NCBI GenBank assembly: GCA_964359565.1
Contig: CAYHTN010000001.1
Coordinates: forward strand, 1-51,276
Reading direction: 5' to 3'
Length of the DNA: 51,276 nucleotides
Origin: JAGOTP01 sp964359565
GTDB lineage: Bacteria > Patescibacteriota > Patescibacteriia > 2-12-FULL-60-25
Every line of letters begins with the position of its first letter. Positions within the stretch are counted from its first letter, which is position 1. Under the pieces are notes generated by a model that saw nothing but the letters and a program-made list of their open reading frames with translations, had not been told where the DNA came from and did no database searches. Shown here one piece after another: positions 7,305 through 14,990 of this stretch. Position numbers and translations under genes: made by a program.

Positions 7305-8850
7305 AGGTACTTTTTGATATATTGGCATCGTTTGCGTCAGAGAGACCAGACTGAAAATTTGGAAGTTCTGCACGATATTGAAAGGGAGTTTTTAGCTGAG
7401 GGACTACGGTTTTGTCTTTGATGAGGATGTCTGAACAGGTTCGCGTCAGAATCTTCCGCTTGAAATAGTCATCTCCCTCACGAAATTCTTGACCAAGTTT
7501 GAGTCCGTTTTGTTTCTTCTCGTCTCTGAGCGCACGCCAGGCATTGAGCTTCTCCAAAGGTTCAGCTAAAGCTTCTCGGAAGTGAGCAATCTGAGCGATC
7601 TGATTGATTCGTCTCACTTTGTACTCCTCCACCGTGAGGTAGTCCTTGAGCACGAGATCGGTCAACCTCACAAGTCCCACTTCAGCTCGGGCGAGCTGCT
7701 CCTTGGCTTTCCGCGCTACCTTTTCAGGGGAGAGTTCATCCTCCCCAGCCCACCAGGCCATCGCTTCAAAGGCCCAGTCTCGGACGGTGGGATCGATAGT
7801 CACACGATCAAGGGCTTCGGTCATCGCCTGGGTGATGTCTTGCTCTCGAACCTCTTGCTCGGGGCAAATGTATTGTCCTTTTTTTCGACGATCGCAGCGA
7901 TAGTAAATGTAGGTGCGGCCATGCTTCTCATGGCGCTCACCGACTACTTCGCGACCGCAGGAGCCGCAATGAAGCAGATGATGGTACAGGAACTCATGTT
8001 TTGGTTTGGGAATATTTGAAGCATGTTTCCCGTCCAGGAGACCCTGGACCTTCTGAAATTCCTCCCATGTCACGATGGGAGGATGTTCACCTTTGTAGAG
8101 CTCGTTTCCTCGCTTGATCTTTCCGGCATAGAAGGGATTGCGTAGAAGACCATAGATCATGGTGAGACCAATGGGGTGAGCAAGAATCCCCTTGGTCGGT
8201 CTGACGGTCAGTCCCCACTCATCCCTAGCTTTTCGCCAAAGATCGGTGACATTCAAACGATCGCACGAGATTGCTTCCCTCCAGAGCTTGTTCACAAGCT
8301 CGAATCGTTCCGGGTCTGGAATGACTGTGCCTGCTCCAGGAGTAAGCTCATGTTCGTGGGTCTTTATGTATCCCAATGGCACTGGTCCTGGAATCTTTCC
8401 CTTCCTCAGAACATTCTGATTCCCTCGACGAACCGCAGAAGAGAGGTCGTCGCTATATTTGGTCGCAGCACCGAACAAGAGCACTAACATGAATTTGGAA
8501 TCTGAGGCGCTGGTATAGGTGCTTTCAGGAGTCATGATTTCTTTGAGATGGCCTTCGGACAGGTGATAGATGATTTCACCTCCGTCGACCATGTTCCTGG
8601 CAAGGCGGTCAGGTCGCCAAACGAGGAGTCCATGAACTTCCCCAGAACGAATCCGCTTCATGAGCTTGTCGAAGATAGGTCGGCCTGGATCTTTGGCTGA
8701 AGCGCTCTCGACATATTCCTCGTCGATCTTGATGCCACGACTCGTTGCCAGTTCTCGAAGAACATCGAGCTGCTGTTCGATCGAGAGGGCTTGGTGCTCA
8801 TCGTCGTCGGAGGAGCGACGGGCGTAGAGGAGGTAAATGGGGGAGGGCAT
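7303..8850 (-). CDS. Large serine recombinase (integrase)
   Basis: Site-specific recombinase of 515 residues that cuts with an active-site serine. The N-terminal resolvase domain (about 1-150) has YARRSSDD with the catalytic Ser, the SIEQQ helix and WRPDRLARN. A recombinase domain (about 170-280) and a zinc ribbon follow, with CGSCG near residue 296 and a second cysteine pair in YRCDRRKKGQYICPEQ. A coiled coil (about 360-450) completes the usual layout. It is the only integration enzyme between the attachment repeats, so it probably mobilises the 2.2 kb element. Serine recombinases target tRNA genes less often than tyrosine ones, which makes this site notable. Confidence 0.93.
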   Translation of the reverse strand: MPSPIYLLYARRSSDDDEHQALSIEQQLDVLRELATSRGIKIDEEYVESASAKDPGRPIFDKLMKRIRSGEVHGLLVWRPDRLARNMVDGGEIIYHLSEGHLKEIMTPESTYTSASDSKFMLVLLFGAATKYSDDLSSAVRRGNQNVLRKGKIPGPVPLGYIKTHEHELTPGAGTVIPDPERFELVNKLWREAISCDRLNVTDLWRKARDEWGLTVRPTKGILAHPIGLTMIYGLLRNPFYAGKIKRGNELYKGEHPPIVTWEEFQKVQGLLDGKHASNIPKPKHEFLYHHLLHCGSCGREVVGERHEKHGRTYIYYRCDRRKKGQYICPEQEVREQDITQAMTEALDRVTIDPTVRDWAFEAMAWWAGEDELSPEKVARKAKEQLARAEVGLVRLTDLVLKDYLTVEEYKVRRINQIAQIAHFREALAEPLEKLNAWRALRDEKKQNGLKLGQEFREGDDYFKRKILTRTCSDILIKDKTVVPQLKTPFQYRAELPNFQSGLSDANDANISKST

Positions 8851-8958
8851 ATTGGTGGGAACTGGTTGCCGAGTTTGTGTTCTATTCTTGTTCTATGGTA
8901 ACATAGTCTTAGCTCAATCATTCGGAAGCAGCTCTAGTCTTCTCCAGAATGATGCTAC
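8851..8958. promoter_or_regulatory. Divergent regulatory region of the element
   Basis: This short AT-rich gap between the recombinase and the HNH gene carries the direct repeat GTTCTAT...GTTCTAT (about 8879-8896) next to CTATGGTAACATAG, an imperfect palindrome. These could be operators. No repressor gene is visible in the element. Confidence 0.35.
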
Positions 8959-9489
8959 ATGTCTCTCCTCATGCTGAAACGAAAACGACGCACGACCATC
9001 TCAGACATGGTCCACTCACTGCTCAAGGCAGAGGTAACGAATATCTGCCCGCTCTGTGGCAAATTTGAGCGTACAAGTCAGGAGTTCACTGCTCATCACA
9101 TTAACCACGATTCAAGTGTGTCGGAGTTTTGGAACCTCATTCGAATTTGTAGGGAGTGCCATGATGATCTGACGGAGAATAAGCAGGATGGAGTACGAGA
9201 AAAGCGTGTCAAAGAAGTGAAGAAGCAGTTGTTCAGAACCCACTTTGGGCCAGATGCGTGCAACGCCCTGGTTCTTGCTGCTGAAAACGACAAGGTTACG
9301 TGTTCGCCGGTTACGGCTCTTATGCTAGTGCGAAGAGGGTATGTGAAGATGTTTCGGGAGAATATTTTGACAGTCGGACCTGCCACGAACGTGTCGACTT
9401 TTGACATATATGAGATCACGCCAGCGGGTCAGGTTGTCGTTGAGAGGCTGAGACTGGCATCAATGTTTGGAGCACAAGAAAAGTTCTAA
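8959..9489 (+). CDS. HNH-type nuclease-like protein with C-terminal extension
   Basis: Protein of 176 residues. Residues about 29-75 form an HNH fold: CPLC, then HHINHD, an Asn in WNLIRI, and CREC (two CxxC pairs plus the His-His core). Such domains bind zinc and cut DNA. Residues about 100-170 are a separate region (VTALMLVRRGYV...ITPAGQVVVERL) that looks like a small winged-helix, though I cannot name it. It is divergent from the recombinase within the element and could aid mobility or act as a cargo nuclease. The first ATG is used, with a second in frame four codons on. Confidence 0.75.
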   Translation: MSLLMLKRKRRTTISDMVHSLLKAEVTNICPLCGKFERTSQEFTAHHINHDSSVSEFWNLIRICRECHDDLTENKQDGVREKRVKEVKKQLFRTHFGPDACNALVLAAENDKVTCSPVTALMLVRRGYVKMFRENILTVGPATNVSTFDIYEITPAGQVVVERLRLASMFGAQEKF

Positions 9490-9503
9490 CACGCATCACC
9501 CTG

Positions 9504-9512
9504 GTCCACCAC
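9504..9512 (+). repeat. attR core
   Basis: Second copy of GTCCACCAC. The 13-base stretch GTCCACCACGCAA here also occurs at the 3' end of the intact tRNA-Ala(CGC) (32848-32860, minus), which suggests that it preserves the original tRNA-Ala flank. Confidence 0.6.
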
Positions 9513-9514
9513 GC

Positions 9515-9546
9515 AAAATCTCCGCTTATAAGGCGGAGATTTTGAT
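9515..9546 (+). terminator. Displaced original tRNA-Ala terminator
   Basis: AAAATCTCCGC pairs with GCGGAGATTTT directly after attR. It probably terminated tRNA-Ala before the element inserted. Confidence 0.65.
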
Positions 9547-9591
9547 TAATGTCCATAGATCATAATACTGCTTCGGGGTAGAATGTGATTT

Positions 9592-9792
9592 ATGATATCG
9601 AGCTCTTTAGCCATTTTAGGAACTGTGGGCGTAGTACTGATTTTTTTCGTTGCTTTCCTCATTCCGGATCGAACCTTCCCTACCTTCGTACATGGTATAG
9701 GGGGTTTTATAAGAGAACTGCTTTGGGGGATTTTAAACTTCTTTCCAGGTCTTTCACCGTTTCTTCTAAATGTGCAACAAATGGATATTTAG
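9592..9792 (+). CDS. Small hydrophobic protein, hypothetical
   Basis: A 66-residue reading frame. A hydrophobic stretch at about 5-24 (LAILGTVGVVLIFFVAFLIP) is followed by a more amphipathic Gly/Phe/Pro-rich segment. It could be a small membrane protein or the leftover signal/anchor of the Cys-rich gene whose tail lies just downstream in another frame. No homologue is recognised and coding is uncertain. Confidence 0.35.
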   Translation: MISSSLAILGTVGVVLIFFVAFLIPDRTFPTFVHGIGGFIRELLWGILNFFPGLSPFLLNVQQMDI

Positions 9793-9821
9793 CCTGCGGT
9801 GAGGCAGGGAGAAGTGGGGCG

Positions 9822-9968
9822 ATGACCTTAGAGTATAGAGGTGAATATGTTTGTTACAGTCGTTTCCGTAAGACCTGTCGTAAGCAGAATGATGGTACAT
9901 GCGGATGGGATCAAGATGAAGAAATGCGAGTAAAAAGCTGTATAGCCAAGGAAGAGTATGTTGATTAA
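9822..9968 (+). pseudogene. Fragment resembling an eight-cysteine-cluster secreted protein
   Basis: A 48-residue stretch reads EYRGEYVCYSRF, then CRKQNDGTCGWDQDEEM and a final KSC. This resembles the C-terminal half of small secreted proteins with an eight-cysteine cluster (typical form EYACY...CERQ.DG.CGW...EL..C). The N-terminal cysteines are missing or in another frame, and a hydrophobic leader lies upstream in a different frame. I read it as a decayed or frameshifted copy. The match is from memory of the family pattern. Confidence 0.4.
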
Positions 9969-10048
9969 ACACAAGCGCGATTCATTGAACATAGAACTTC
10001 TTACGCCAAGCCGATGACATTAAGTGCCAATCAAATTTTTGCGCTCCA

Positions 10049-10077
10049 TTGACCACGCGTAAGTAAGTAGAGATAAT
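10049..10077 (+). promoter_or_regulatory. Leaderless promoter of the RdgB/HAM1 gene
   Basis: TTGACC, 17 bases, GATAAT, then only six bases to the ATG at 10084. The +1 would be at or next to the A of ATG. Confidence 0.7.
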
Positions 10078-10083
10078 TCTTCC

Positions 10084-10632
10084 ATGAACAACGTTCGAAC
10101 GCTTCTCATGGTCACGGGCAATCAAAATAAAGCCAACGAAGTTGGCGATATCATCGGAATGCCCATAGAAGCCGTAAAACTCGATATCTTGGAAATTCAA
10201 TCTCTGGACGTTGAAGAGGTTGCTCGAGAAAAGGCCCTCGCTGCATTTCGGGTTCTTGGGAGACCAGTCATCGTCGATGACACCGGGATGTCGATAGAGG
10301 CAATCAACGGTCTACCCGGAGCATTGGTGGTGTGGTTTCTCGATACACTTGGACCAGCTGGTTTACTCAAGCTTGTAGCCGGCGAAACAAACAGACGAGT
10401 CACGGTCTCAACCTGTATTGCTTACGCCGATGAGAAAGGTGTTCATACCTTCGTTGGCTCTGTATCAGGAAGCCTCGCTGACACGCTCCGTGGCGAAGGT
10501 GGCTTTGGTTATGATCCAATATTCATTCCCGATGGATCCGATCATACCTATGCCGAGATGTCTGCAGAAGAAAAGAATGCGGGCTCCATGAGAAAGATTG
10601 CGTTGGATAAACTCAAGAAGTTTCTTACCTAG
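10084..10632 (+). CDS. RdgB/HAM1-family non-canonical purine NTP pyrophosphatase
   Basis: Protein of 182 residues. The start MVTGNQNKANEV is a close variant of the HAM1 signature (T.N..K..E), and IVDDTGMSIEAINGLPGA carries the metal-binding Asp pair. GEGGFGYDPIFIPDG and the late AEMSAEEKN...R.A motif complete the family. Members hydrolyse ITP, dITP and XTP to monophosphates and keep deaminated purines out of DNA. The leaderless promoter fixes the start. HAM1-like proteins from this phylum and eukaryotes are similar, so the exact subfamily is left open. Confidence 0.88.
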   Translation: MNNVRTLLMVTGNQNKANEVGDIIGMPIEAVKLDILEIQSLDVEEVAREKALAAFRVLGRPVIVDDTGMSIEAINGLPGALVVWFLDTLGPAGLLKLVAGETNRRVTVSTCIAYADEKGVHTFVGSVSGSLADTLRGEGGFGYDPIFIPDGSDHTYAEMSAEEKNAGSMRKIALDKLKKFLT

Positions 10633-10677
10633 CACCTGTTGACGCGTTATCGAAAACATGGAACGGAGTATAGAAGC

Positions 10678-11193
10678 ATGAATCAATCTTTCATCCCCCC
10701 TGAGCGCATAGAGAGTAAAATCTTCTTGTTTCGAGGTACTAAAGTTATGATGGCTAGAGACCTCGCTCTTTTGTATGGCGTAGAGACAAAAGCCTTGAAT
10801 CAAGCAGTGGCCCGTAATAAGGAACGCTTTCCTGGCGATTTCATGTTCCAACTCACGAAAGATGAAACGGCTACTTGGAGGTCACATTTTGTGACCTCCA
10901 AACCTGAAAAGATAGGCGTTCGTTACGCACCCTACGCTTTTACCGAACAAGGGATCGCCATGCTCTCTAGCGTGCTTAATAGTAAAAGAGCAATTATGGT
11001 CAATATTCAGATTATTCGTATATTTACGAAGCTTCGAACTATGATACGTGAGCATGAGACTTTATATCTAAAACTAGAAGCGCTCGAAAGACGCTTTGAT
11101 GAACAATTTAAAGTCGTGTTTGATGCTCTTCGTAAAATACTGACGAGGGAAGATGACTCAAAATCCGAAATAGGGTTCAAAATTGATACATGA
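10678..11193 (+). CDS. ORF6N-domain DNA-binding protein
   Basis: Protein of 171 residues. Residues about 1-90 match the ORF6N domain: IFLFRGTKVMMARDLALLYGVETKALNQAVARN, FMFQLT and YAPYAFTEQGIAMLSSVL. A C-terminal coiled coil (about 110-150) follows. ORF6N and related KilA-N domains bind DNA and are common in phage, plasmid and integrated regions. The ATG at 10678 is chosen because GGAG lies ten bases upstream; an in-frame TTG at 10639 has no such signal. A Shine-Dalgarno sequence is unusual next to the leaderless neighbour and fits an acquired gene. Confidence 0.88.
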   Translation: MNQSFIPPERIESKIFLFRGTKVMMARDLALLYGVETKALNQAVARNKERFPGDFMFQLTKDETATWRSHFVTSKPEKIGVRYAPYAFTEQGIAMLSSVLNSKRAIMVNIQIIRIFTKLRTMIREHETLYLKLEALERRFDEQFKVVFDALRKILTREDDSKSEIGFKIDT

Positions 11194-11231
11194 AAAGCAT
11201 GACGAGAATTGGATGGTATCAACTTACAGAC

Positions 11232-11804
11232 CTACACTTTTTTCTGATTCAATTGTCTCCACACCAGTTCATAGATCACTCGCTGCATATCGGCGAGTTC
11301 TTTTGACTCAATCATGATAGAAAGTTTTTCTTTCCACGATGTTAGGAGAATCTTATCATTATAGATGTCGAGTTCTGGGGTGAAAGGAAGGCTTGGATCA
11401 ACAAATACTGTTCGTCGCATCTCTTCTTTGTCATGAGAGGAGCGCTCTCGTGACATCGCGTTGTCGGTGAGGATGGCTTTAATCGCAAGCCCGGCGCCCG
11501 CACGACGCTTATGGTATTCAGGAAAGAAATTTGGGAGACCTTCATGCATCGCTTGAACGTTGGCATAGCCCAAGATCTCACCTTTCGAGGTAAGCGTATC
11601 TTCATAGGCTTCTCTTATCCCCTTTTCTCCTTCGAAAAAAGTGACTTTGGGCTTTGTGCTCCGCGGGTTAATGAGAGAAACCAGTTCCGGGAGAATTTCT
11701 TGAATTTGTCTCTTCTTTTGTTGGATCGCTTTGTGTGCTTCTTCTGCCTCACGATCCATATAATTCAGCAATCGTCGTGGATCGCCTTCGGCGTCGATAG
11801 CGTC
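11232..11804 (-). pseudogene. Truncated TrmB-type regulator lacking its HTH
   Basis: About 190 codons resemble the C-terminal effector half of TrmB-like regulators: RRLLNYMDREAEEAHKAI coiled coil, then VTFFEGEKGIREAYED, ILGYANVQAM and DIYNDKILLTSW. These match blocks in the intact regulator at 12428-13231 (VRFFEGLKGVLTVYED, MLGYSNVEEL, VTLYGKNKVSF). The helix-turn-helix half is missing; reading upstream meets a TGA at 11805-11807, and a GC-rich open frame on the other strand takes over. I call it a 5'-truncated copy. A short effector-only protein from an internal start (TTG 11771) is possible. Confidence 0.6.
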
Positions 11805-11810
11805 TCAAAG

Positions 11811-12311
11811 ATGGTTCTCAAGGATCAGCACAAGCGTCATAGCAGCGTCGTCGACTACGAATACTGCCGTAGCGCGTGTTACGAGGCAGAAATTCAGGTC
11901 GAACTCCTCCTGCTTGTAGGTTTCGAGACAGGAGGTTTACGTCCTGACCTCGAGGCCATCTTCTATGCGATGCAAAATGTCTATGGTCACTACCATGTCA
12001 TCATCCGACCCTATCTCGCCAAACTGGATCTCCCGGGCGGTAAGAGATGGGTACAGGATGAAGGAATGCGCGCCCGCTACCTCCAGGATCCCGAGAGCCT
12101 GAGTGATCTCGAATACTCGATGCTCCTTACGACCACTACCGCTCCGCGGGTACTGCATCGTTTCCGTGGGAATCTCCTGTTTCTCTTGCTTCAACTGGTC
12201 ATTTTGCCGCAGGGTTGGGCCAACCCGCCAATTCTGCCGATCTCGCGCCGCTTCCCTCTTCTCGCGAAACTCGCTCGCGCATTCAATGCCTATATGCCTC
12301 CAGATCGCTGA
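11811..12311 (+). CDS. GC-rich hypothetical protein
   Basis: A 166-residue frame with codons ending mostly in C or G, unlike the host genes but like the radical SAM gene nearby. It contains YEYCRSACYEAEIQVELLLLVGF and LEAIFYAMQNVYGHYHVII. I do not recognise it. The ATG at 11811 has no good ribosome-binding site, and the frame stays open upstream into the truncated TrmB gene, so it may itself be cut. The opposite strand also has an open frame (11937-12461) that looks less protein-like. Confidence 0.4.
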   Translation: MVLKDQHKRHSSVVDYEYCRSACYEAEIQVELLLLVGFETGGLRPDLEAIFYAMQNVYGHYHVIIRPYLAKLDLPGGKRWVQDEGMRARYLQDPESLSDLEYSMLLTTTTAPRVLHRFRGNLLFLLLQLVILPQGWANPPILPISRRFPLLAKLARAFNAYMPPDR

Positions 12312-12427
12312 AAGGAGACTCTCTTCCTTAGCCGCTCGCTTCACGAAAACCTCTGCTCGTGAACCGTGCGGCCATTTTCGTATGAAGACCTCTCTGAGGG
12401 AATAAATAAATGTTCTCTCCCTTCCTA

Positions 12428-13231
12428 TTACCGATTCGTACTTTCTTTTGCCGTCTTCCACGCTAAATCAAACATCATGCGAATCATGCCGGCGATGATT
12501 TCATCTTCGATAATCACTCCAATCAAGATCCGTTCGTGAAAATTGATGAAAGAAACTTTATTCTTCCCATAGAGCGTCACTTCTCCTTGATACGGGAAGT
12601 CACGCGCAGGGATATAGCGCATGTGAACCAACGTCCGTTTTGCAGCACCCCGATAGATGGCTTTGTTATACCGTGCACTAAACTCACCCTCAGGAAAAAT
12701 TCCGCGTGTCGTAATTCCTATCCGTTCTTTGGCTTTCACGTACCGTTTCGCAAAGGTCGAAGGCAAAATTTTCATGAGTTCTTCGACATTGCTATATCCT
12801 AACATCTCGTAGGGCTCTGTTTCGGTAATGTGGTCTTCGTAAACGGTGAGAACACCTTTGAGTCCTTCAAAGAAACGGACCCGAGGCTTGTGAGGGGTAT
12901 TGATAAAAAGCGCTTCGACGTCGGGAAGGAGTTTTTTGGCATGCTCGAGTCGCTCTTCTGCAAGGATGATTTGCGTTTGGGCAAAACGAACGAGCCGCTG
13001 GGGACGCTCAGCCTGATAGCATAATTTTTTATTTCGTTCTAATTCCGTCACGAGTCCTTTCACCGAAAGATCCGTCAGGATCTTATAGACCGTGCTTCGA
13101 TTAAGCTTCGTTTTCTGGGCGATTTGCGCCGGGAAGGCGATGCCGACATCCAGAATTGCCGCATAGATGTGCGCGGCTTTTTCTGAGAGACCAATACGCT
13201 TTATTTGTTGTTGCAGTTCATACTGAGTCAT
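12428..13231 (-). CDS. TrmB-type transcriptional regulator
   Basis: Protein of 267 residues. The N-terminal winged helix-turn-helix (about 8-70) reads GLSEKAAHIYAAILD...PAQIAQKTKLNRSTVYKILTDLSVKGLV, a classic TrmB arrangement. A coiled coil (about 80-105) and the effector-binding C-terminal domain (from VRFFEGLKG) follow. TrmB proteins usually sense sugars or other small ligands. The gene is divergent from the radical SAM gene, and the intergenic region carries ATAGATATCTAT (13322-13333), a possible operator. I prefer the internal ATG at 13231, since homologues begin close to the winged helix. Confidence 0.88.
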   Translation of the reverse strand: MTQYELQQQIKRIGLSEKAAHIYAAILDVGIAFPAQIAQKTKLNRSTVYKILTDLSVKGLVTELERNKKLCYQAERPQRLVRFAQTQIILAEERLEHAKKLLPDVEALFINTPHKPRVRFFEGLKGVLTVYEDHITETEPYEMLGYSNVEELMKILPSTFAKRYVKAKERIGITTRGIFPEGEFSARYNKAIYRGAAKRTLVHMRYIPARDFPYQGEVTLYGKNKVSFINFHERILIGVIIEDEIIAGMIRMMFDLAWKTAKESTNR

Positions 13232-13422
13232 ACACTCGAGCCTATCTCTTTTCTCTTTTTTTGTCACTTTTAACGAACAAATATTTCACTATTTTCATAA
13301 TAGAGCTATCTAGAGCAAAAAATAGATATCTATCTTGATCGGTTGAGATAACAATTTAATAAACTTCGGTAGACTTCTCACATAACCTGGGTTATCCACC
13401 CGCACTTTCCCCGGAGGATCTC
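13232..13422. promoter_or_regulatory. Divergent AT-rich control region
   Basis: An AT-rich gap between the TrmB regulator and the GC-rich radical SAM gene. It contains the palindrome ATAGATATCTAT (13322-13333), a candidate operator, and TAGACT at 13371-13376. Binding of the neighbouring TrmB protein here is inference. Confidence 0.4.
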
Positions 13423-14886
13423 ATGCTGAGGCCAATCTTCGTTCACGCCCAACCGAGCACCGAACACGATCTCCGCTACGACACCACCATGATGGTGAAC
13501 GGCAGCGTCGCCGTCCTGAACGCCGTCACGAAGGATCTTTTGGGCTACCCTGGCATCGCCATCGACGAGACCTATCCTTCGGTCACGACCGTAGGCCACG
13601 AGTGTGCCTACGTTCGCACCTATCTGCGCGAGCAGATTGAGACCTCTTTGCGTGCCGGCGACGAGCCCGTCGTCTTCTGTACGCTTCTGAACTATAACGC
13701 AGAGAACGCTCTCGCTCTGCTTACGGAACTCAAACAGGAGTTCGGCACCCGTCTGCGAACGGGGGTGGGCGGACAGCTCGTCCGGGTCTGTCCGGAGGCG
13801 TATCTGCGAAACTCTCACATCGATCACATTGGTGTCGGTGACGCCGAAGTGGTCCTTGCGCCCCTTCTTCTGGGGCGCAAGCGCTTCGCGAGTGGGTACA
13901 AGACGGTCACGCCGACCGACCACTACACCCCGCCTCTCTACGATCAGTATCTCGGCCTCGAGGAGCGGCTGGACGACATGGCTCGATATGCATTCGGGCC
14001 GTTTCGAGACATGCGTCAGCTTGTGGTCGAGAGCGTCCGTGGGTGTGCCTGGGCCTACACGAACGCGATCTGCCGTTTCTGCGCCCTGGAAGGTATCGAT
14101 ACGCAACCGGTGTTTCGCGACATCGGTGCACAGACCCAGATCGAACGGGAGCTCGTCGCGCGCTTCGGCGTCAACTGGCTCTTCGACGTGAGTAATCAGT
14201 GGATCCCGACGGTGAAGTCCATCAAAATCGGGGAGTGGTTGCGTCACTACATCCGCGAGCGGGCGAAATACCACGCGCCTGCCCTCAACCGCTACGTCTA
14301 CCTCACCACCAACTCCATCACCGCCCGCACCGCACCGCTCCTGCACGAAGCAGGTGTCCGCATCGCCTATATCGGCATTGATGGTTGGGACAAACTCACC
14401 CGCGCTGCTCTCTTCAAGACGCAGGTGGACTGCCACAAGGCCCTCCGCGCCTGTGCGGAGAACGGACTGTACGTCCGGACGAGTCTCGTGATCGGATCCG
14501 GTCTCACCCGCGCCAATCTCGAGGCCCTGCCCCTCTTCGTCGGAGAACTCCTGGGAGAGTTTGGCGGGAACGTCATTCTCTCGTTCGGCAATTTCCTCGA
14601 GATCGTCCTCCCGGGGAGTGCCGACTGGCGCGAGTTTGAAGCGCAAGCTGAACGTGACCACATCGAAGAAGCCCGTGCGATCTTCGCCTTCTTCCGCGCC
14701 CATGGGTGGATTTCTCTCACCCAAGAAGATCGTCTGAACGAGCTTCGCATCCGCCACACCCAATGTGACGTCACCTTCGAAGATGTGATCGCCGCCCGCG
14801 ACCAAGCGGTGGCCATCACCAAGCGCTCGCTGGCGCTCAGCGTCACCATCCGCGAATGCGAGAAACTTCATCGCACCAACGAATAA
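13423..14886 (+). CDS. B12-binding-type radical SAM protein
   Basis: Protein of 487 residues, strongly GC-rich. The N-terminal half (about 55-155) resembles the cobalamin-binding Rossmann domain of B12 radical SAM enzymes, including GVGGQLVRVCPEAYL and VGDAEVVLAPLL. ESVRGCAWAYTNAICRFCALEG (about residues 203-225) is the iron-sulfur site. It has C-x8-C-x2-C spacing instead of the more familiar C-x7-C-x2-C of RiPP-maturation radical SAM proteins. The barrel follows, with YLTTNSITARTAPLLHEAGVRIAYIGID. Such enzymes modify peptides or small molecules by radical chemistry; no precursor peptide is visible next to it. GGAGG at 13413-13417 supports the start. Confidence 0.75.
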   Translation: MLRPIFVHAQPSTEHDLRYDTTMMVNGSVAVLNAVTKDLLGYPGIAIDETYPSVTTVGHECAYVRTYLREQIETSLRAGDEPVVFCTLLNYNAENALALLTELKQEFGTRLRTGVGGQLVRVCPEAYLRNSHIDHIGVGDAEVVLAPLLLGRKRFASGYKTVTPTDHYTPPLYDQYLGLEERLDDMARYAFGPFRDMRQLVVESVRGCAWAYTNAICRFCALEGIDTQPVFRDIGAQTQIERELVARFGVNWLFDVSNQWIPTVKSIKIGEWLRHYIRERAKYHAPALNRYVYLTTNSITARTAPLLHEAGVRIAYIGIDGWDKLTRAALFKTQVDCHKALRACAENGLYVRTSLVIGSGLTRANLEALPLFVGELLGEFGGNVILSFGNFLEIVLPGSADWREFEAQAERDHIEEARAIFAFFRAHGWISLTQEDRLNELRIRHTQCDVTFEDVIAARDQAVAITKRSLALSVTIRECEKLHRTNE

Positions 14887-14974
14887 CCTCTTGACCGTAC
14901 GTTTCTCGAGCATCTGCTCGCGATGCGATATGGTCATTCTTTTATGACCATTATCTGATTGAGTGTTTGTAGGA

Positions 14975-14980
14975 TATAAT
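14975..14980 (+). promoter_or_regulatory. -10 box of the metallopeptidase gene
   Basis: A perfect TATAAT ending ten bases before the ATG at 14991. No clear -35 box and no ribosome-binding site are visible, so the leader is only a few bases. Confidence 0.45.
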
Positions 14981-14990
14981 TCAGAATTAT

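Larger units (their letters stand above)
7271..9512. mobile_element. Mini integrative element in tRNA-Ala (serine recombinase + HNH)
   Basis: The direct repeat GTCCACCAC occurs at the tRNA 3' end (7262-7270) and at 9504-9512. Just beyond the right copy is a terminator hairpin that looks like the original tRNA terminator. Between the repeats lie only a large serine recombinase (minus) and an HNH protein (plus), divergent from a shared 108-bp region. The element restores the tRNA 3' end and supplies a new terminator directly after it. The boundary is inferred from the repeats. Confidence 0.75.

Noticed and set aside
11937..12461. Minus-strand 174-codon frame opposite the GC-rich hypothetical gene
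   Set aside because: Charged, motif-free and overlapping the end of the TrmB gene; the plus-strand frame has the more coding-like third-position pattern.
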